Shown piece by piece: positions 46,780-58,789 of a stretch of DNA of 64,000 nt. Source of the DNA: Solen grandis (lineage: Eukaryota; Mollusca; Bivalvia; Adapedonta; Solenidae); the NCBI GenBank assembly GCA_021229015.1, contig CM037789.1, positions 34,422,346 to 34,486,345 of the forward strand, in the 5' to 3' direction. The notes beneath the pieces are model-generated. The model was not told the DNA's origin. It ran no database searches and saw only the letters and a list, made by a program, of their open reading frames with translations. The first letter of the stretch is position 1, and the number at the start of each line of letters is the position of its first letter. The position numbers and the translations under genes are program-made.

Positions 46780-48555
46780 TTGTAAATAAGACATTTGTTA
46801 TTTTTTTTTCCATACATTAATGTCTATCTATTAAAGCTTATATAACAAACATGAAAATAATTTCCGTGCAGCCATATCCTTTGGGATTTCGATATCTCAA
46901 TGCCTGCCTTGTAGGCTCAAATTGTTTAATGGGATGTGTACGAATAACGCGTGTTGACGTCATTATAAACTTCACTAAAGATCACTGCTGTCAATCTGAG
47001 TACATTGGCAGTTACTAGGTTTTTGTTGTGCATTGGCAGTGACACATCAGTTAATATCATTCTGATTGAACTAATTAAGTTGTGTTCAAACCAATCAGCA
47101 ATCATAATGATTTATTTTCACGACACATATTACATAAAGCCTTTTCTTTGAATGCGATTTAATTACAATTATCTTTCCGAGTTCTGTTGATATAATCGCT
47201 AAAATGTCAGTTAATGACACGTGACTAATGTGACATATTCAAACGAAATGCATAATGTGGATCTCAAACAAACAAGATGTGGATCTCAAACAAACAAGAT
47301 TTAATAAAATATAACAATATATTCATGTTAGATGTCACACCGCGATTGGTTGTATACCAATGTCTAATCCATAATGTATTTCCTATCATCAGATTTGATT
47401 GCAATATTGCACAGCTTTTTATTGAAGCGAGACCGATTTATGTGCCTTGGATATAATCGTTCATCAATATATCATTTAACAGCCGAGTATATAAAAGCCA
47501 TTCTCAGCTTGCGTCATTAATCGGCTTTTAGCACGACATGCTTCAGTCTGAAACAATCACATTTTATGGACCATCCATGCTTTCGATGACAATAAAATTC
47601 TCATTATTTGGATGTACCAATTTGCTGTGAAACAAACAAAACAAATTGAAGCGCAATAATACCCACTGCATGAACACTCTTTCTGTAATATCTCGTTAAC
47701 CATTTATAAGCATCTCTCCACGGGTATTTCAGTCTTACTTATTTCATCATATGTATCAGTGCGTATTTTTCGTTTTACAAGTTTTACACATCAATCTCCG
47801 TAGTCTAACGTTGATTAAATTCGCTTGTACCATTTTCACAAGAGAAATAAATCCTTCTGAGAATTTTTATACTGTATATTTTAGACAAATTCCCGAAACT
47901 TTGAATATTGATATCAAGTAAATTTGGAATAGCGACAAATCTACTAATATCATTATAAGCATGATAAATCCGTATATTTAAAACTTATTAGTAATTGTTC
48001 AACAAAAACCGGTTCAATATTTTAAAATAAAGGACTACAAACTATTTTCTGCATTTGAGTTTGATATCTTAATTACCAACATAACACGTGCTAAACCATC
48101 ACTTCCACTAATCACTTCAACCAAGAAAGGATCGCCCAATTCTTTTATTTTTGTATATGCAAATCGTCTTTACAGCTTTGCTTTCATGTGTTCATCCATC
48201 CTGCGTATATTGTTATAACAAATTTAATTAAAACAGATGTATTTAGCACGACCTTCATGTAACATTAAATACTTTTTTTAACATATCGATGTACTTTCAT
48301 AATATAGAAATGATATATTTCATAAGGAAACAAACATGTTCAACATGTAGTAAAAATGAAGTAAGTCCAGAAGGCGGTGAATGTAAATGGACAAAAGCAC
48401 AAAAAAGGACGTTAAATAAAATGGAGTAACACCATCAGTTACCGCCGTGGAAATGCCAGTCTCACTTACTATGAAATAAATGACATTGCACCTAATAGAG
48501 TTTCAATAATATCCATTTCACAAATATTGGGCGGAAAACATTATCGCTTATGATA
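46780..48555. other. Noncoding stretch
   Basis: A perfect 22-bp direct duplication (unit atgtggatctcaaacaaaca plus ag) occurs at about 47256-47300. A TATA-type promoter candidate is listed separately. No exon recognised. Confidence 0.4.
47488..47530 (+). promoter_or_regulatory. TATA-box core promoter candidate
   Basis: TATATAAAAG at 47488-47497 is a near-ideal TATA box. Initiation would be expected about 30 bp on, near 47520. No coding exon is recognisable just downstream, so any transcript would be noncoding or begin with an untranslated exon. Confidence 0.35.
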
Positions 48556-48559
48556 AATA

Positions 48560-48735
48560 TCTCATTGGCGTTCCCCATAGTCATAGTTCTTGAAGGAAAC
48601 TCGGAGAAAACCCACGTGTGAGCAAATAACCTTTTATATACAACGTCAGACAAACCTAAGATCGAATCTAGATTGCAATGCTGAAAACCATAGCCTTAAT
48701 CACTATACACTAACCGACTTAAAGATATTTCTCAT
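48560..48735 (-). mobile_element. Diverged tRNA-derived SINE
   Basis: On the minus strand an A-box-like ttagtgtatagtgattaagg and a B-box-like agattcgatcttagg precede a body containing gtgggttttctccgagtttc, a phrase common in invertebrate SINEs. The plus-strand frame at 48590-48787 begins with TTG and is antisense to it. Confidence 0.5.
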
Positions 48736-48789
48736 AGAACATGAAGCTTTTCTTAAACTGGATGCCAAAACGGTAAAGATAGGTTAACA

Positions 48790-49505
48790 TAGTTTTCAAG
48801 TATACCAGACGATCCTTTCTCATGAATTATAAGCAATTATTGTCTAGTTTAACTTAAGAGTTTTCTGCAAAACAAGACGATATATGATTCTTATTGAATT
48901 ATATATCCTGAAGATACTGATTATTTTACTTTGTTTGTCTGAATCTGTAGCTAACATTGGAAAATAATTATACCGTGCCTCTAAATGTCTCAATCTCATA
49001 TCTGTTTTATAGGTTTTTGGAAAAGATTCATTCGTTCACCTTCCTTTTGTAACAAATCAAATAATCGGCTTGATTTAATGTTATCATACATTTCATTGCT
49101 TTATAATATTACTTAATCAGACGCAGTGTGCGGCGTCACACACATTTATCTAGCAGTTTTTATTCTCTTAGATTTGTTGTGCATTTTGTAATTTTATCGT
49201 TCTTTTTCAACTCATCCGTTGATATAACATCTAAAAAATCTTAATGAATCTGTATCATGCAGAAAACTCGTATATAAAATCTCAGGATTAAGCACTCGAC
49301 ACATGACAGATTTGAGATATGACAGATTCAAAAATTAGGGACATTTCATATATGTATATAGATACATCATTATATGACATACCCTGTCAGTATTTGTTGA
49401 ATATTAGGATACCCTAGTCATCTAGGGACTATGTGAGTCAACATCCAATCACACCATTATTACTCTTAGTTCAGTTCTTGAACTACCAACATGCACTGTC
49501 AAAAT
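48790..49505. other. Noncoding stretch
   Basis: An inexact duplication of acatgacagatttgagatatg/tgacagattc lies at 49302-49330. No gene seen. Confidence 0.4.
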
Positions 49506-49510
49506 GGATA

Positions 49511-50745
49511 ATGTGCGATACGGATAGTTAAAATAGAAAAGGTGCGATATGCTATCATAGATAAATGGATAGTTAAAATAGAGAAGGTGCGATATGCTAT
49601 CATAGATAAATGGATAGTTAAAATAGATAAGGTGCGATATGCTATTATAGATTAATGGATAGTTTAAATAGAAGAAGTGCGATATGCTATCATACATAAA
49701 TGGATAGTTAAAATAGAGAAGATGCGATATGCTATCATAATCAAATGGATAGTTAAAAAATAGAAGGTGCGATATGCTATTATAAGTAAATGGATAGTTA
49801 AAAAAGATAAAGTGTGATATGCTATCATAGATAAATGGATAGTTAAAATATAGAAGGTGCGATATGCTATCATAATCAAATGGATAGTTAAAATAGAGAA
49901 GTTTTGATATGCTATCATAGGTAAATGGGTAGTTAAAATAGAGAAGATGTGATATGCTATCATAGATAAATGGATAGTTAAAATAGAGAAGGTGTGATAT
50001 GCTATCATAGATAAATGGATAGTTAAAATAGAGAAGTGTGATATGCTATCATAGATAAATGGATAGTTAAAATAGAGAAGATGTGATATGCTATCATAGA
50101 TAAATGGATAGTTAAAATAGATAAAGTGTGATATGTTATCATAGATAAATGGATAGTTAAAATATAGAAGGTGCGATATGCTATCATAATCAAATGAATA
50201 GTTAAAATAGAGAAGGTGTGATATGCTATCATAGGTAAATGGATAGTTAAAATAGAGAAGGTGTGATAGGCTATCATAGATAAATGGATAGTTAAAATAG
50301 ATAAAGTGTGATATGCTATCATAGATAAATTGATAGTTAAAATAGAGAAGGTGTGATATGCTATCATGGATAAATGAAATGGATAGTTAAAATATATGAA
50401 GTGTGATATGCTATCATAGATAAATGGATAGTTAGAATAGAGAAGGTGTGATATGCTATCATGGATAAATGGATAGTTAAAATAGAGAAGGTGTGATATG
50501 CTATCATAGATAAATAGATAGTTAAAATAGAGAAGATGTGATATGCTATCATAGGTAAATGGGTAGTTAAAATAGATAAAGTGCGATATGCTATCATAGA
50601 TAAATGGATAGTTAAAATAGAGAAGTTGCGATATGCTATCATAGATAAATGGATAGTTAAAATAGAGAAAGTGCGATATGCTATCATAGATAAATTGATA
50701 GTAAAATAGAGAAGGTGCGATATGCTATCATGGATAAATGGGTAG
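49511..50745. repeat. 45-bp minisatellite, about 27 units
   Basis: The unit is gtgcgatatgctatcatag plus ataaatggatagttaaaat plus agagaag. Units differ by substitutions (gtgcg/gtgtg, gata/gtta, agataaag/agagaag) and rare indels (a 6-bp insertion near 50373, one base missing near 50029). Because 45 is a multiple of three, the minus strand has repeated 15-residue frames (MIAYHTFSILTIHLS) that are by-products of the repeat. Confidence 0.95.
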
Positions 50746-50749
50746 TTCT

Positions 50750-51450
50750 ACGACACTGGAATATGCATAATTAACAAGGGATTACAGTTATATTGTCCCA
50801 AATAACTATCCACATGGCAATGCTTGTGGGTAAAGTATTTTTTAAGCATATCAAAAGTTCACCACTCGATTCTATCCAGTGAATCTCGTTTACTACATGT
50901 ATTAATATTTTTGATAAGTATGAAATATTTTCGAAGATATGTTTAATGAACATGTTTCAGCATATATGGGTAGTTCAATGCCTGATGGACCCGGTGTCAA
51001 TATTTACGTTGTCTAACAAAAAATTTGTAAGGCAAGTCATGTACACACTTACACTTAAAGTGACTGAAATACTATCAAATGGATATTAAAACCCAAGCTT
51101 CCTAAAGTTTAGTCACTCGAATATCACAGTAACACGAGTACTTACCGGCTATTCGCATCTCATCATCTTTCTTTTCATTTGGCAGTGCATGCAAACTCAA
51201 ACATGAAGTTATATAAACCAGTTTACGATGCAATTATGTTTCGTTACAAAATCCACAATCACAACCAGTTTCCATCCCTCGCATCCACATTAATTATATA
51301 ACACGACCAACAACCCCAGTGGTCGCATAGGGGAAGTTTAAGGAACTGTGCGAATCTTCTCTTTTAAGGTTGGCATTAATGTCTGAGTAATAATTTCAAG
51401 AAGGTTCATCTCTTTCGATCAAGTTGCAGATTATGGGATAACTTATTTTG
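50750..51450. other. Spacer between two minisatellites
   Basis: Unique-looking AT-rich DNA; no gene or repeat family recognised. Confidence 0.4.
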
Positions 51451-51455
51451 TCTGT

Positions 51456-54000
51456 GGTAATATTCCTCATCAATGTCTGTGACAATATATCTTATCAATA
51501 TCTGTGGCAATATTCCTCATCAATGTTTATGGCAATATTCCTCATCAATGTCTGTGACAATATATCTTATCAATATCTGTGGCAATATTCTTCATCATTG
51601 TCTGTGGCAATATTCCTCATCAATGTCTGTGGCAATATTCCTCATCAATGTCTGTGGCAATATTCCTCATCAATGTCTGTGGCAATATTCCTCATCAATG
51701 TCTGTGGCAATATTCCTCATCAATGTCTGTGGTATTATTCCTCATCAATGTCTGTGGCAATATTCCTCATCAATGTCTGTGGCAATATTCTTCATCAATG
51801 CCTGTGGCAATATTCCTCATCAATATCTGTGGTAATATTCCTCATCAATGTATGTGGTAATATTCCTAATGAATGTCTGTGGCAATATTCCTAATGAATG
51901 TCTGTGGCAATATTCCTCATCAATGTCTGTGGCAATATTCCTTAGCAATGTCTGTGGCAATATTCCTCATCAATGTCAGTGACAATATTCCTCATCAATG
52001 TCTGTAGTAATATTCCTCATCAATGTCTGTGGTAATATTCCTAATGAATGTCTGTGGCAATATTCCTCATCAATGTCTGTGGCAATATTCCTCATCAATG
52101 TCTGTGGTAATATTCCTTAGCAATGTCTGTGGTAATATTCCTCATCAATGTCTGTGGTAATATTCCTCATCAATGTCTGTGGTAATATTCCTAATGAATG
52201 TCTGTGGCAATAATCCTCATCAATGTCTGTGGTAATATTCCTCATCAATGTCTGTGGTAATATTCCTCATCAATGTCTGTGGCAATATTCCTAATGAATG
52301 TCTGTGGCAATATTCCTCATCAATGTCTGTGGCAATATTCCTTAGCAATGTCAGTGACAATATTCCTCATCAATGTCTGTAGTAATATTCCTCATCAATG
52401 TCTGTGGTAATATTCCTAATGAATGTCTGTGGCAATATTCCTCATCAATGTCTGTGGCAATATTCCTCATCAATGTCTGTGGTAATATTCCTTAGCAATG
52501 TCTGTGGTAAGATTCCTCATCAATGTCTGTGGCAATATTCCTCATCAATGTCTGTGGTAATATTCCTTAGCAATGTCTGTGGCAATAATCCTCATCATTG
52601 TCTGTGGCAATATTCCTCATCAATGTCTGTGGCAATATTCCTTAGCAATGTCTGTGGTAATATTCCTTAGCAATGTCTGTGGCAATAATCCTCATCATTG
52701 TCTGTGGCAATATTCCTCATCAATGTCTGTGGCAATATTCCTCATCAATGTCTGTGGTAATATTCCTAATGAATGTCTGTGGCAATAATCCTCATCAATG
52801 TCTGTGGTAATATTCCTTAGCAATGTCTGTGGTAATATTCCTCATCAATGTCTGTGGTAATATTCCTAATGAATGTCTGTGGCAATATTCCTTAACAATG
52901 TCTGTGGTAATATTCCTTATCAATGCCTGTGGCAATATTCCTCATCAATGTCTGTGGTAATTTTCCTCATCAATGTCTGTGGTAATATTCCTCATCAATG
53001 TCTGTGGCAATATTCCGCATCAATGTCTGTGGTAATATTCCTCATCAATGTCTGTGGCAATATTCCTCATCAATGTCTGTGGCAATATTCCTCATCAATG
53101 TCTGTGGTAATATTCCTCATCAATGTCTGTGGCAATATTCCTCATCAATGTCTGTGGCAATATTCCTTAACAATGTCTGTGGTAATATTCTTCATCAATG
53201 TCTGTGGCAATATTCCTCATCAATGTCTGTGGTAATATTCTTCATCAATATCTGTGGTAATATTCTTCATCAATGTCTGTGGCAATATTCCTCATCATTG
53301 TCTGTGGTAATATTCTTCATCAATGTCTGTGGTAATATTCTTCATCAATGTCTGTGGTAATATTCTTCATCAATGTCTGTGGTAATATTCTTCATCAATG
53401 TCTGTGGTAATATTCTTCATCAATGTCTGTGGCAATATTCGTCATCAATGTATGTGGTAATATTCTTCATCAATGTCTGTGGTAATATTCTTCATCAATG
53501 TCTGTGGCAATATTCGTCATCAATGTCTGTGGCAATATTCGTCATCAATGTCTGTGGCAATATTCCTCATCAATGTCTGTGGTAATATTCTTCATCAATG
53601 TCTGTGGCAATATTCCTCATCAATGTCTGTGGCAATATTCCTCATCAATGTCTGTGGTATTATTCCTCATCATTGTCTGTGGCAATATTCCTCCTCAATG
53701 TCTGTGGTAATATCCCTTATCAATGTCTGTGGCAATATTCCTCATCATTGTCTGTGGTAATATTCTTCATCAATGTCTGTGGTAATATTCTTCATCAATG
53801 TCTGTGGTAATATTCTTCATCAATGTCTGTGGCAATATTCCTCATCAATGTCTGTGGCAATATTCCTCATCAATGTCTGTGGCAATATTCCTCATCAATG
53901 TCTGTGGCAATATTCCTCATCAATGTCTGTGGTAATATTCTTCATCATTGTCTGTGGCAATATTCCTTATCAATGTCTGTGGTAATATTCCTTATCAATG
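51456..54000. repeat. 25-bp minisatellite, about 102 units with no net length change
   Basis: The unit is caatgtctgtggcaatattc plus ctcat. The phase is exact: caatg begins at 51471, 51721 and 53996, all separated by multiples of 25. Variant units (cttag, ctaatg, ttcat, gtaa for gcaa) are arranged in blocks. One block (tcagtgacaa, then ctgtagtaat, then ctaatgaatg) recurs at 51971 and 52346, 375 bp apart. The consensus has no stop in any plus-strand frame, so long overlapping frames of a 25-residue repeat (MSVAIFLINVCGNIPHQCLW...) appear; they are by-products. Confidence 0.97.
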
Positions 54001-54084
54001 GATTATTGTATGACTATTTTAATTCTAGATCATTTTTTATTTGTTGACAATGTATCAGTTAATGATTAGTGGCAACATTTTAAG

Positions 54085-54200
54085 GCCATTGATCCAATCT
54101 TGGTGTTAAGGTACCATGGATTCAGGGTCGTGAGTCTGATTCTTGCTGGGGGCAATGTTTTTGGGACCCACATAGATTGCTGGTCTAACCCAGGAATCGT
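54085..54200 (+). mobile_element. SINE-like fragment
   Basis: gcagggtcg-type head (gattcagggtcgtgagtctg) and body (gggacccacatagattgctg, gtctaacccaggaatcgtcc) are distantly like the tRNA-Arg-type SINE body (cggtactggtccaaccc, aggaaccgtcgag). Very diverged. Confidence 0.4.
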
Positions 54201-54431
54201 CCAGTATATAATTATGCATGTGTGTTAATTTGTTTGTGTGTTCGTTTAAGTAAAGACCCAATCAACATAGAAGAAATGCTATAGTTAATAAATATTCATT
54301 TTTGAAACACTTTAGGAATGAAATCATTATGAAACATACATTTTCATATAATTATTTATAATTTGAATGCAATACATGGACTTGACACTTTAAGTTACAT
54401 TTAATTATTCATGTTGATCTGCATGTTTACA

Positions 54432-54737
54432 CACCATCTCATGTGGCCGAGTGGTTAGAGCATCCGCCTCGGGAGCGGGAGGTCTTGGGTTCGACATGCC
54501 AAAGTCGTACAAAATGGTACTGTTATAGCTCCCTTGCTTTGCGCTCGGCATATAAGTGTAGTTCCAGGTCTAGGTTGGCCCGGTGTCAGGATAATGTGAC
54601 CGGGTGTGGTATCATGTCACATGTCTACGGCGTGATACTGCAGTATGGCAGCACTATATCTGTCTCAAGTAGACACCGTCCCTAAATGACTGAAATGCTG
54701 TCGGTGGGACGTTAAACCCAACAAGCAAACAAACAAA
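54432..54737 (+). mobile_element. Full-length SINE A with target-site duplication
   Basis: Sense-strand copy: A box tggccgagtggttagagcat, B box GGGTTCGACATGCC, body, tail gactgaaatgctgtcggtgg and acgttaaacccaacaagc, then (CAAA)n. It is flanked by ctgcatgtttaca (54419-54431) and ctgcatgtataca (54738-54750), a 13-bp target duplication with one mismatch. The 80-aa frame at 54443-54685 is SINE translation. Confidence 0.85.
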
Positions 54738-54754
54738 CTGCATGTATACATAGC

Positions 54755-55700
54755 GTATTGGTATCATTTGTTGCACATACTCTCTGTTATCTTCTGCAGA
54801 GAACGTGGAATATCATTATGATCATCACTGTATTACATGTATTTGTTGAGTCTTATTCAGTCAGGTACTTTGATCATGACCAAATATTCTGTATGTTCTT
54901 CACGAAACCTTTATAATAAAAAAAAATGTTTCACTTTTAACTTTTTTGAAATTCTTTGTTCCTGCACATCCCAAACCACCACTGTTTGTTGAAACCTTCT
55001 ATGACATTGCAGTAACTATTAATTTAGATATACCTTTTGTTTGAAGCCTGTTTTTTTTCACAAATAATTAGGCCGTAGAGAGTTCTGGTTCCTGTCATTC
55101 CTTTTTTAGCGTCACTTAACAGAAACACTACTGTAAGGAGAAAGAAACTGAAGTCGTTATAAAATGTTTCTATAGCTTTAATCATACGTTAATTGTATTG
55201 ACAAACTGACGCATATGTTAAGTAATTAAATAGGTTTTTGGCCACTTGGAAGTCATTACTTCATTTAACGCCAGTTTTGGGGGTTCATTAGTCCTTTATA
55301 AACGAATCAATGTTTTACACAGATAACGTCATGCAAGCAACTTGTCACATCTTTTTTTGTCACCGTAGAGTTTTGATATAAATATCTGGGCCATGTTGAG
55401 GAATTTCCATATTGAAAACAAATATGAGGTGTTGCTGACTAAACCAAGAACAAACCTATTGCCCTATTTAACTTTGAATTAGTTATTCAGGCTTTTCTTT
55501 CGAACTCATTTTCAATTGACATTTGTCTTTCTTGTTCCCTTCGAGACTGATAACCGATACACACTTGATTGTAATTGATCTTTTCTCCAGAAGCAAATTA
55601 TATAACGTTACATTTATAGAAGCCGCAAAGTTGTTTCATCATGGTTTCATTTTTTTATATTGGCATGGTAATTTCGAATAATAGAAGGAAGATAATCAGT
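54755..55700. other. Noncoding stretch
   Basis: AT-rich; no exon or repeat family recognised. Confidence 0.4.
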
Positions 55701-55707
55701 ATTCAGT

Positions 55708-55885
55708 TGAACTTGCATTAGCGGTCACCTGTATTAGGCGACCAACCTGCATTTAGCGGTCAATTTTAATATTAAGAAACTTTAGCATTTTGTTACATAT
55801 TTAACCTTCATTTAGCGGTCTCCTTTGTTAAGCGGCCACTTTCTCTTCTTCCCTTGCTGGCCGTTTAAGACAGGTTTGACTGTAC
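55708..55885 (+). repeat. 'ttagcggtc' degenerate repeat
   Basis: cattagcggtcacctgtatt, aggcgacc, catttagcggtcaat, catttagcggtctcctttgt and taagcggccac recur over 180 bp. The same phrase type starts the 15-bp minisatellites near 7215 and 23490. Probably a terminal region of an ancient transposable element. Confidence 0.5.
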
Positions 55886-55889
55886 ATTG

Positions 55890-58010
55890 ATGAGAAATTC
55901 TTAGATTCTGTGATTAATTTGTGGTTCCAGTCAGCAGCAAGTTATTGTGATCCCTGATTAAAGCCACCATTGTCTGTGCTTTTAGATTTTGAATCTGGTT
56001 TATTACATGTACTACTCAATATAGTTTCATTTTCTTTAATATTGATCGATAGTGAATTGCTTTTACTCAGCAATAACACAAATAAAGCCACGTGATCGAT
56101 ACAATCATGTCAATATAGTCCTAAACCGCCCACCTGAATGGAAACTTTTAATTTATAATACATTTGAAATGCATGTAATAATGTAATAACAATTTAAATC
56201 AAAGAGCATATGAGTGTTTAACCAAATGCTTAGTGACGATTTAAAAGAAAATTGAAAAAAAAAGTTTAAGAAATAAACGCGGAGCCTGGAGACGACTTTT
56301 TGAAATTTGTCTTGATAATCAACTTCTTGAACCAAAATAACCCAGTATCAAAATGTTTTCGAGATTTCAGACAAACATTCTGATCAGGTTTTAGAAATAT
56401 TTGACCATAAATAAAGCATCTAAAATACTCACGGGACATAGTTTCTGTCCCTTCAAAACCAAGTTTCAAAATGCTCTAAACTGATATGTATATGACTATT
56501 CCGATCCAATGTCGTGAAAATTTGGCCTGCTATGTTGATAATAGTCACGCAGTTTTCTTTCGTCAAAAATGTGACTGGAATACATCGTTTTTCATCACAT
56601 CTGACTCAGTGTCGGTTTTTATGCTGATAAACAATTTGATTATGTTTAATAAATACCTTTGATGTTCACAAACTGTTTCCAATTGACAAATCACCGACTA
56701 CGTGTTAATTATATATCTTGTAATATAATAAATTTAGATAGAATGATTTGTACGTTTATCGAAGAAAAGATATATACAAAAACACATTTTTTTTTCTCAA
56801 AATTATCAGATAATAGAAGAACTGGTTAAACAATATGGTCAGGTTTCACTGGACAGTTTTGAATTTTCCTACATTATTTGACATTTCCAAACCAAGACAT
56901 GATTGAGAGGAAATGCTAGCTATGCGACGCTTTTATAAGCTTATGGAAAAGTTTAGCAGATAAGAACTAGATAATTCGTCAGTTTTATGTTCATGTCAGT
57001 CAGCTGGCAGAGAAACTTTATGATTGAACATCTGTTTATAGACCCATTAGGTTCCGTCTCTATACTTTATTTGTCATATCTCGGCCCAAAGGCAAAGGAT
57101 CTCGGCCATGAATTGTGGTATTATTGCCAGGACTAAAATTTTGAAAGGCCATACCTCTCTCGGAATAGCCGACCTGCTGATATCCGCCCTTTGTTTTAAG
57201 ATCTAATGGTCGTAAAAGCTACATAGAGACAGATATTTGGTAACAATAAAAGAAATGAACAAGTCAATTTTCATCCGAGCGTCGTTAAACTAGGAAGATA
57301 CGGGGATTTGTGGAATTATCAGAAGAAAATTATACATAAAATTCAATATTGAAACACGAAAAATAACATTATTATACTAAAGCATCCACTGACAAAACTT
57401 CATATTGCCGGATATTATAGTGTATGCAATTAGTTTAATCTCATGTTTGCACGATTTTCTTATTTCAGGTTAAAGTTTACCATTACATTTCATTTTTTTA
57501 GAAACAGAAAAAAATCACATGGATACATGATAGCTTTTATAAGCATCTTAAGTTTTGCCACGAAACTTATTTTACTCTATTTCTGCATTAAAATTGGATT
57601 AGTCTCTAGATGGGTCAAAAGTTTGGTAATAAAGATACGCCAAAAATAAAGACGAATGTGAAAGAAAAAACAATACTAAAATTGAAGTTCCTTTGAGGAA
57701 TTTGTAATACGCACATATTCCGTTACACCTACCATTTGAGGCAGTCGTCTAAAATCACACAGGAGCGTTTTGACGAACATTTTTTTTAAATGTTCTAGAT
57801 ATACATCGAACTTATCATTGATAACTTAAATGTGGCCTGCCTACTTGAAATTTGGGGTCTCAACGTCGACATTGTGGTCGATATTCTAGATGAGTTATTG
57901 AACTGTGCAGATAGCAGTATGAACTTAATGAAGGCGATAATCTCACATCGAGGTGTGAAATGTATTTAAAGAAGCTAATATATAAAATGCCTCATTTTAA
58001 TACAATTCAT
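55890..58010. other. Noncoding stretch
   Basis: No recognised gene. The frames at 56153-56469 and 57443-57649 have no known signature and are rich in Phe/Lys/Ile, as expected from AT-rich DNA. Confidence 0.4.
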
Positions 58011-58013
58011 TAA

Positions 58014-58215
58014 TTCATCGAGGGCTGCCGTGGTCCAATGGTAACGTATCCGATTACGGATCCGAAAGTTGTGAGTTCAAACTCCGTTGGAGGCAAGAAC
58101 TATTCATGACCTTCCCAGGCGCAAGTACTGGTCCAACCCACAGGAACCGTCGAGAGGGATTAGTATAAGTTGTAAGAACTTGTTTCCCAATCGACGTAAA
58201 ATAAATAAGTTTAAA
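58014..58215 (+). mobile_element. SINE with tRNA-Arg-like head, full length
   Basis: The head gctgccgtggtccaatggta, the anticodon stem around atccgattacggatccga (ACG in the loop, 58052-58060) and the B box GAGTTCAAACTCC resemble tRNA-Arg(ACG). The acceptor arm does not pair and the sequence runs into a body (accttcccaggcgcaagtac, aaccgtcgagagggatta, cccaatcgacgtaaaataaa), so it is a SINE rather than a tRNA gene. A candidate target duplication aattcattaa occurs at 58004-58013 and 58218-58227. Confidence 0.75.
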
Positions 58216-58217
58216 CT

Positions 58218-58456
58218 AATTCATTAAATGAAATAGCCATCAGTTTCATATGAACTAGAACAGATTCGACTGTTCATCTCATAACTGATTCACTCCCAAA
58301 CTTATGAAATGCCTTTAAAACCATAATTACATATGAAAACATATTATTTATTGGTTAATACCGAGACTGTAACAGTTCATTATATCAATAATATACAATT
58401 TTTGGAACATCCCAGGTAACATACCTTGGCCGAGGGTTAAACCTTTTGCCACACAC
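58218..58456. other. Short spacer
   Basis: Unique AT-rich DNA between two SINEs; nothing recognised. Confidence 0.4.
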
Positions 58457-58468
58457 GACTGAATCTTG

Positions 58469-58777
58469 TTTGTTTGTTGGGTTTAACGTCCCAACGACAG
58501 TGTTTCAGTCATTTGGAGACGATGTCTACTTGAGACAGATATAGTGCTGCCACACCGCAGTATCACGCCGTAGACATGTGGCATGATACCACACACAGTC
58601 ACATTATCCTGACACGGAGCCAACCAGTCCTGCAACTACCCTTATATGCTGAGCGCTAAGCAAGGGAGCTATAACAGTACCATTTGTTACGACTTTGTTA
58701 TGTCGCGGCCGGGGATCGAAACCACGACCTCCCGCTCCCGAGGCGGACGCTCTAACCACTCGGCCACCGGGGACGGT
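58469..58777 (-). mobile_element. Full-length SINE A with perfect target-site duplication
   Basis: Complete minus-strand copy from the tail (tgtttgttgggtttaacgtc) to the head (ctaaccactcggccaccggg). It is flanked by the perfect 12-bp repeat gactgaatcttg at 58457-58468 and 58778-58789. High similarity to the 46.5- and 54.4-kb copies suggests a recently active family. Confidence 0.9.
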
Positions 58778-58789
58778 GACTGAATCTTG

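Noticed and set aside
49449..50687. Minus-strand 80-114-aa frames of a 15-residue repeat
   Set aside because: By-product of the 45-bp minisatellite, broken by indels.
51448..54047. Many overlapping 70-148-aa frames of a 25-residue repeat
   Set aside because: They occur in all three forward phases of one 25-bp minisatellite and stop only at variant units; no gene uses all three frames.
54443..54685. 80-aa frame starting MAEWLEHPPREREVLG
   Set aside because: It is the translation of a full-length SINE A with target-site duplications.
58020..58100. tRNA-Arg(ACG) gene
   Set aside because: The anticodon and B-box parts look right but the acceptor stem does not pair, and the sequence continues into a SINE body.
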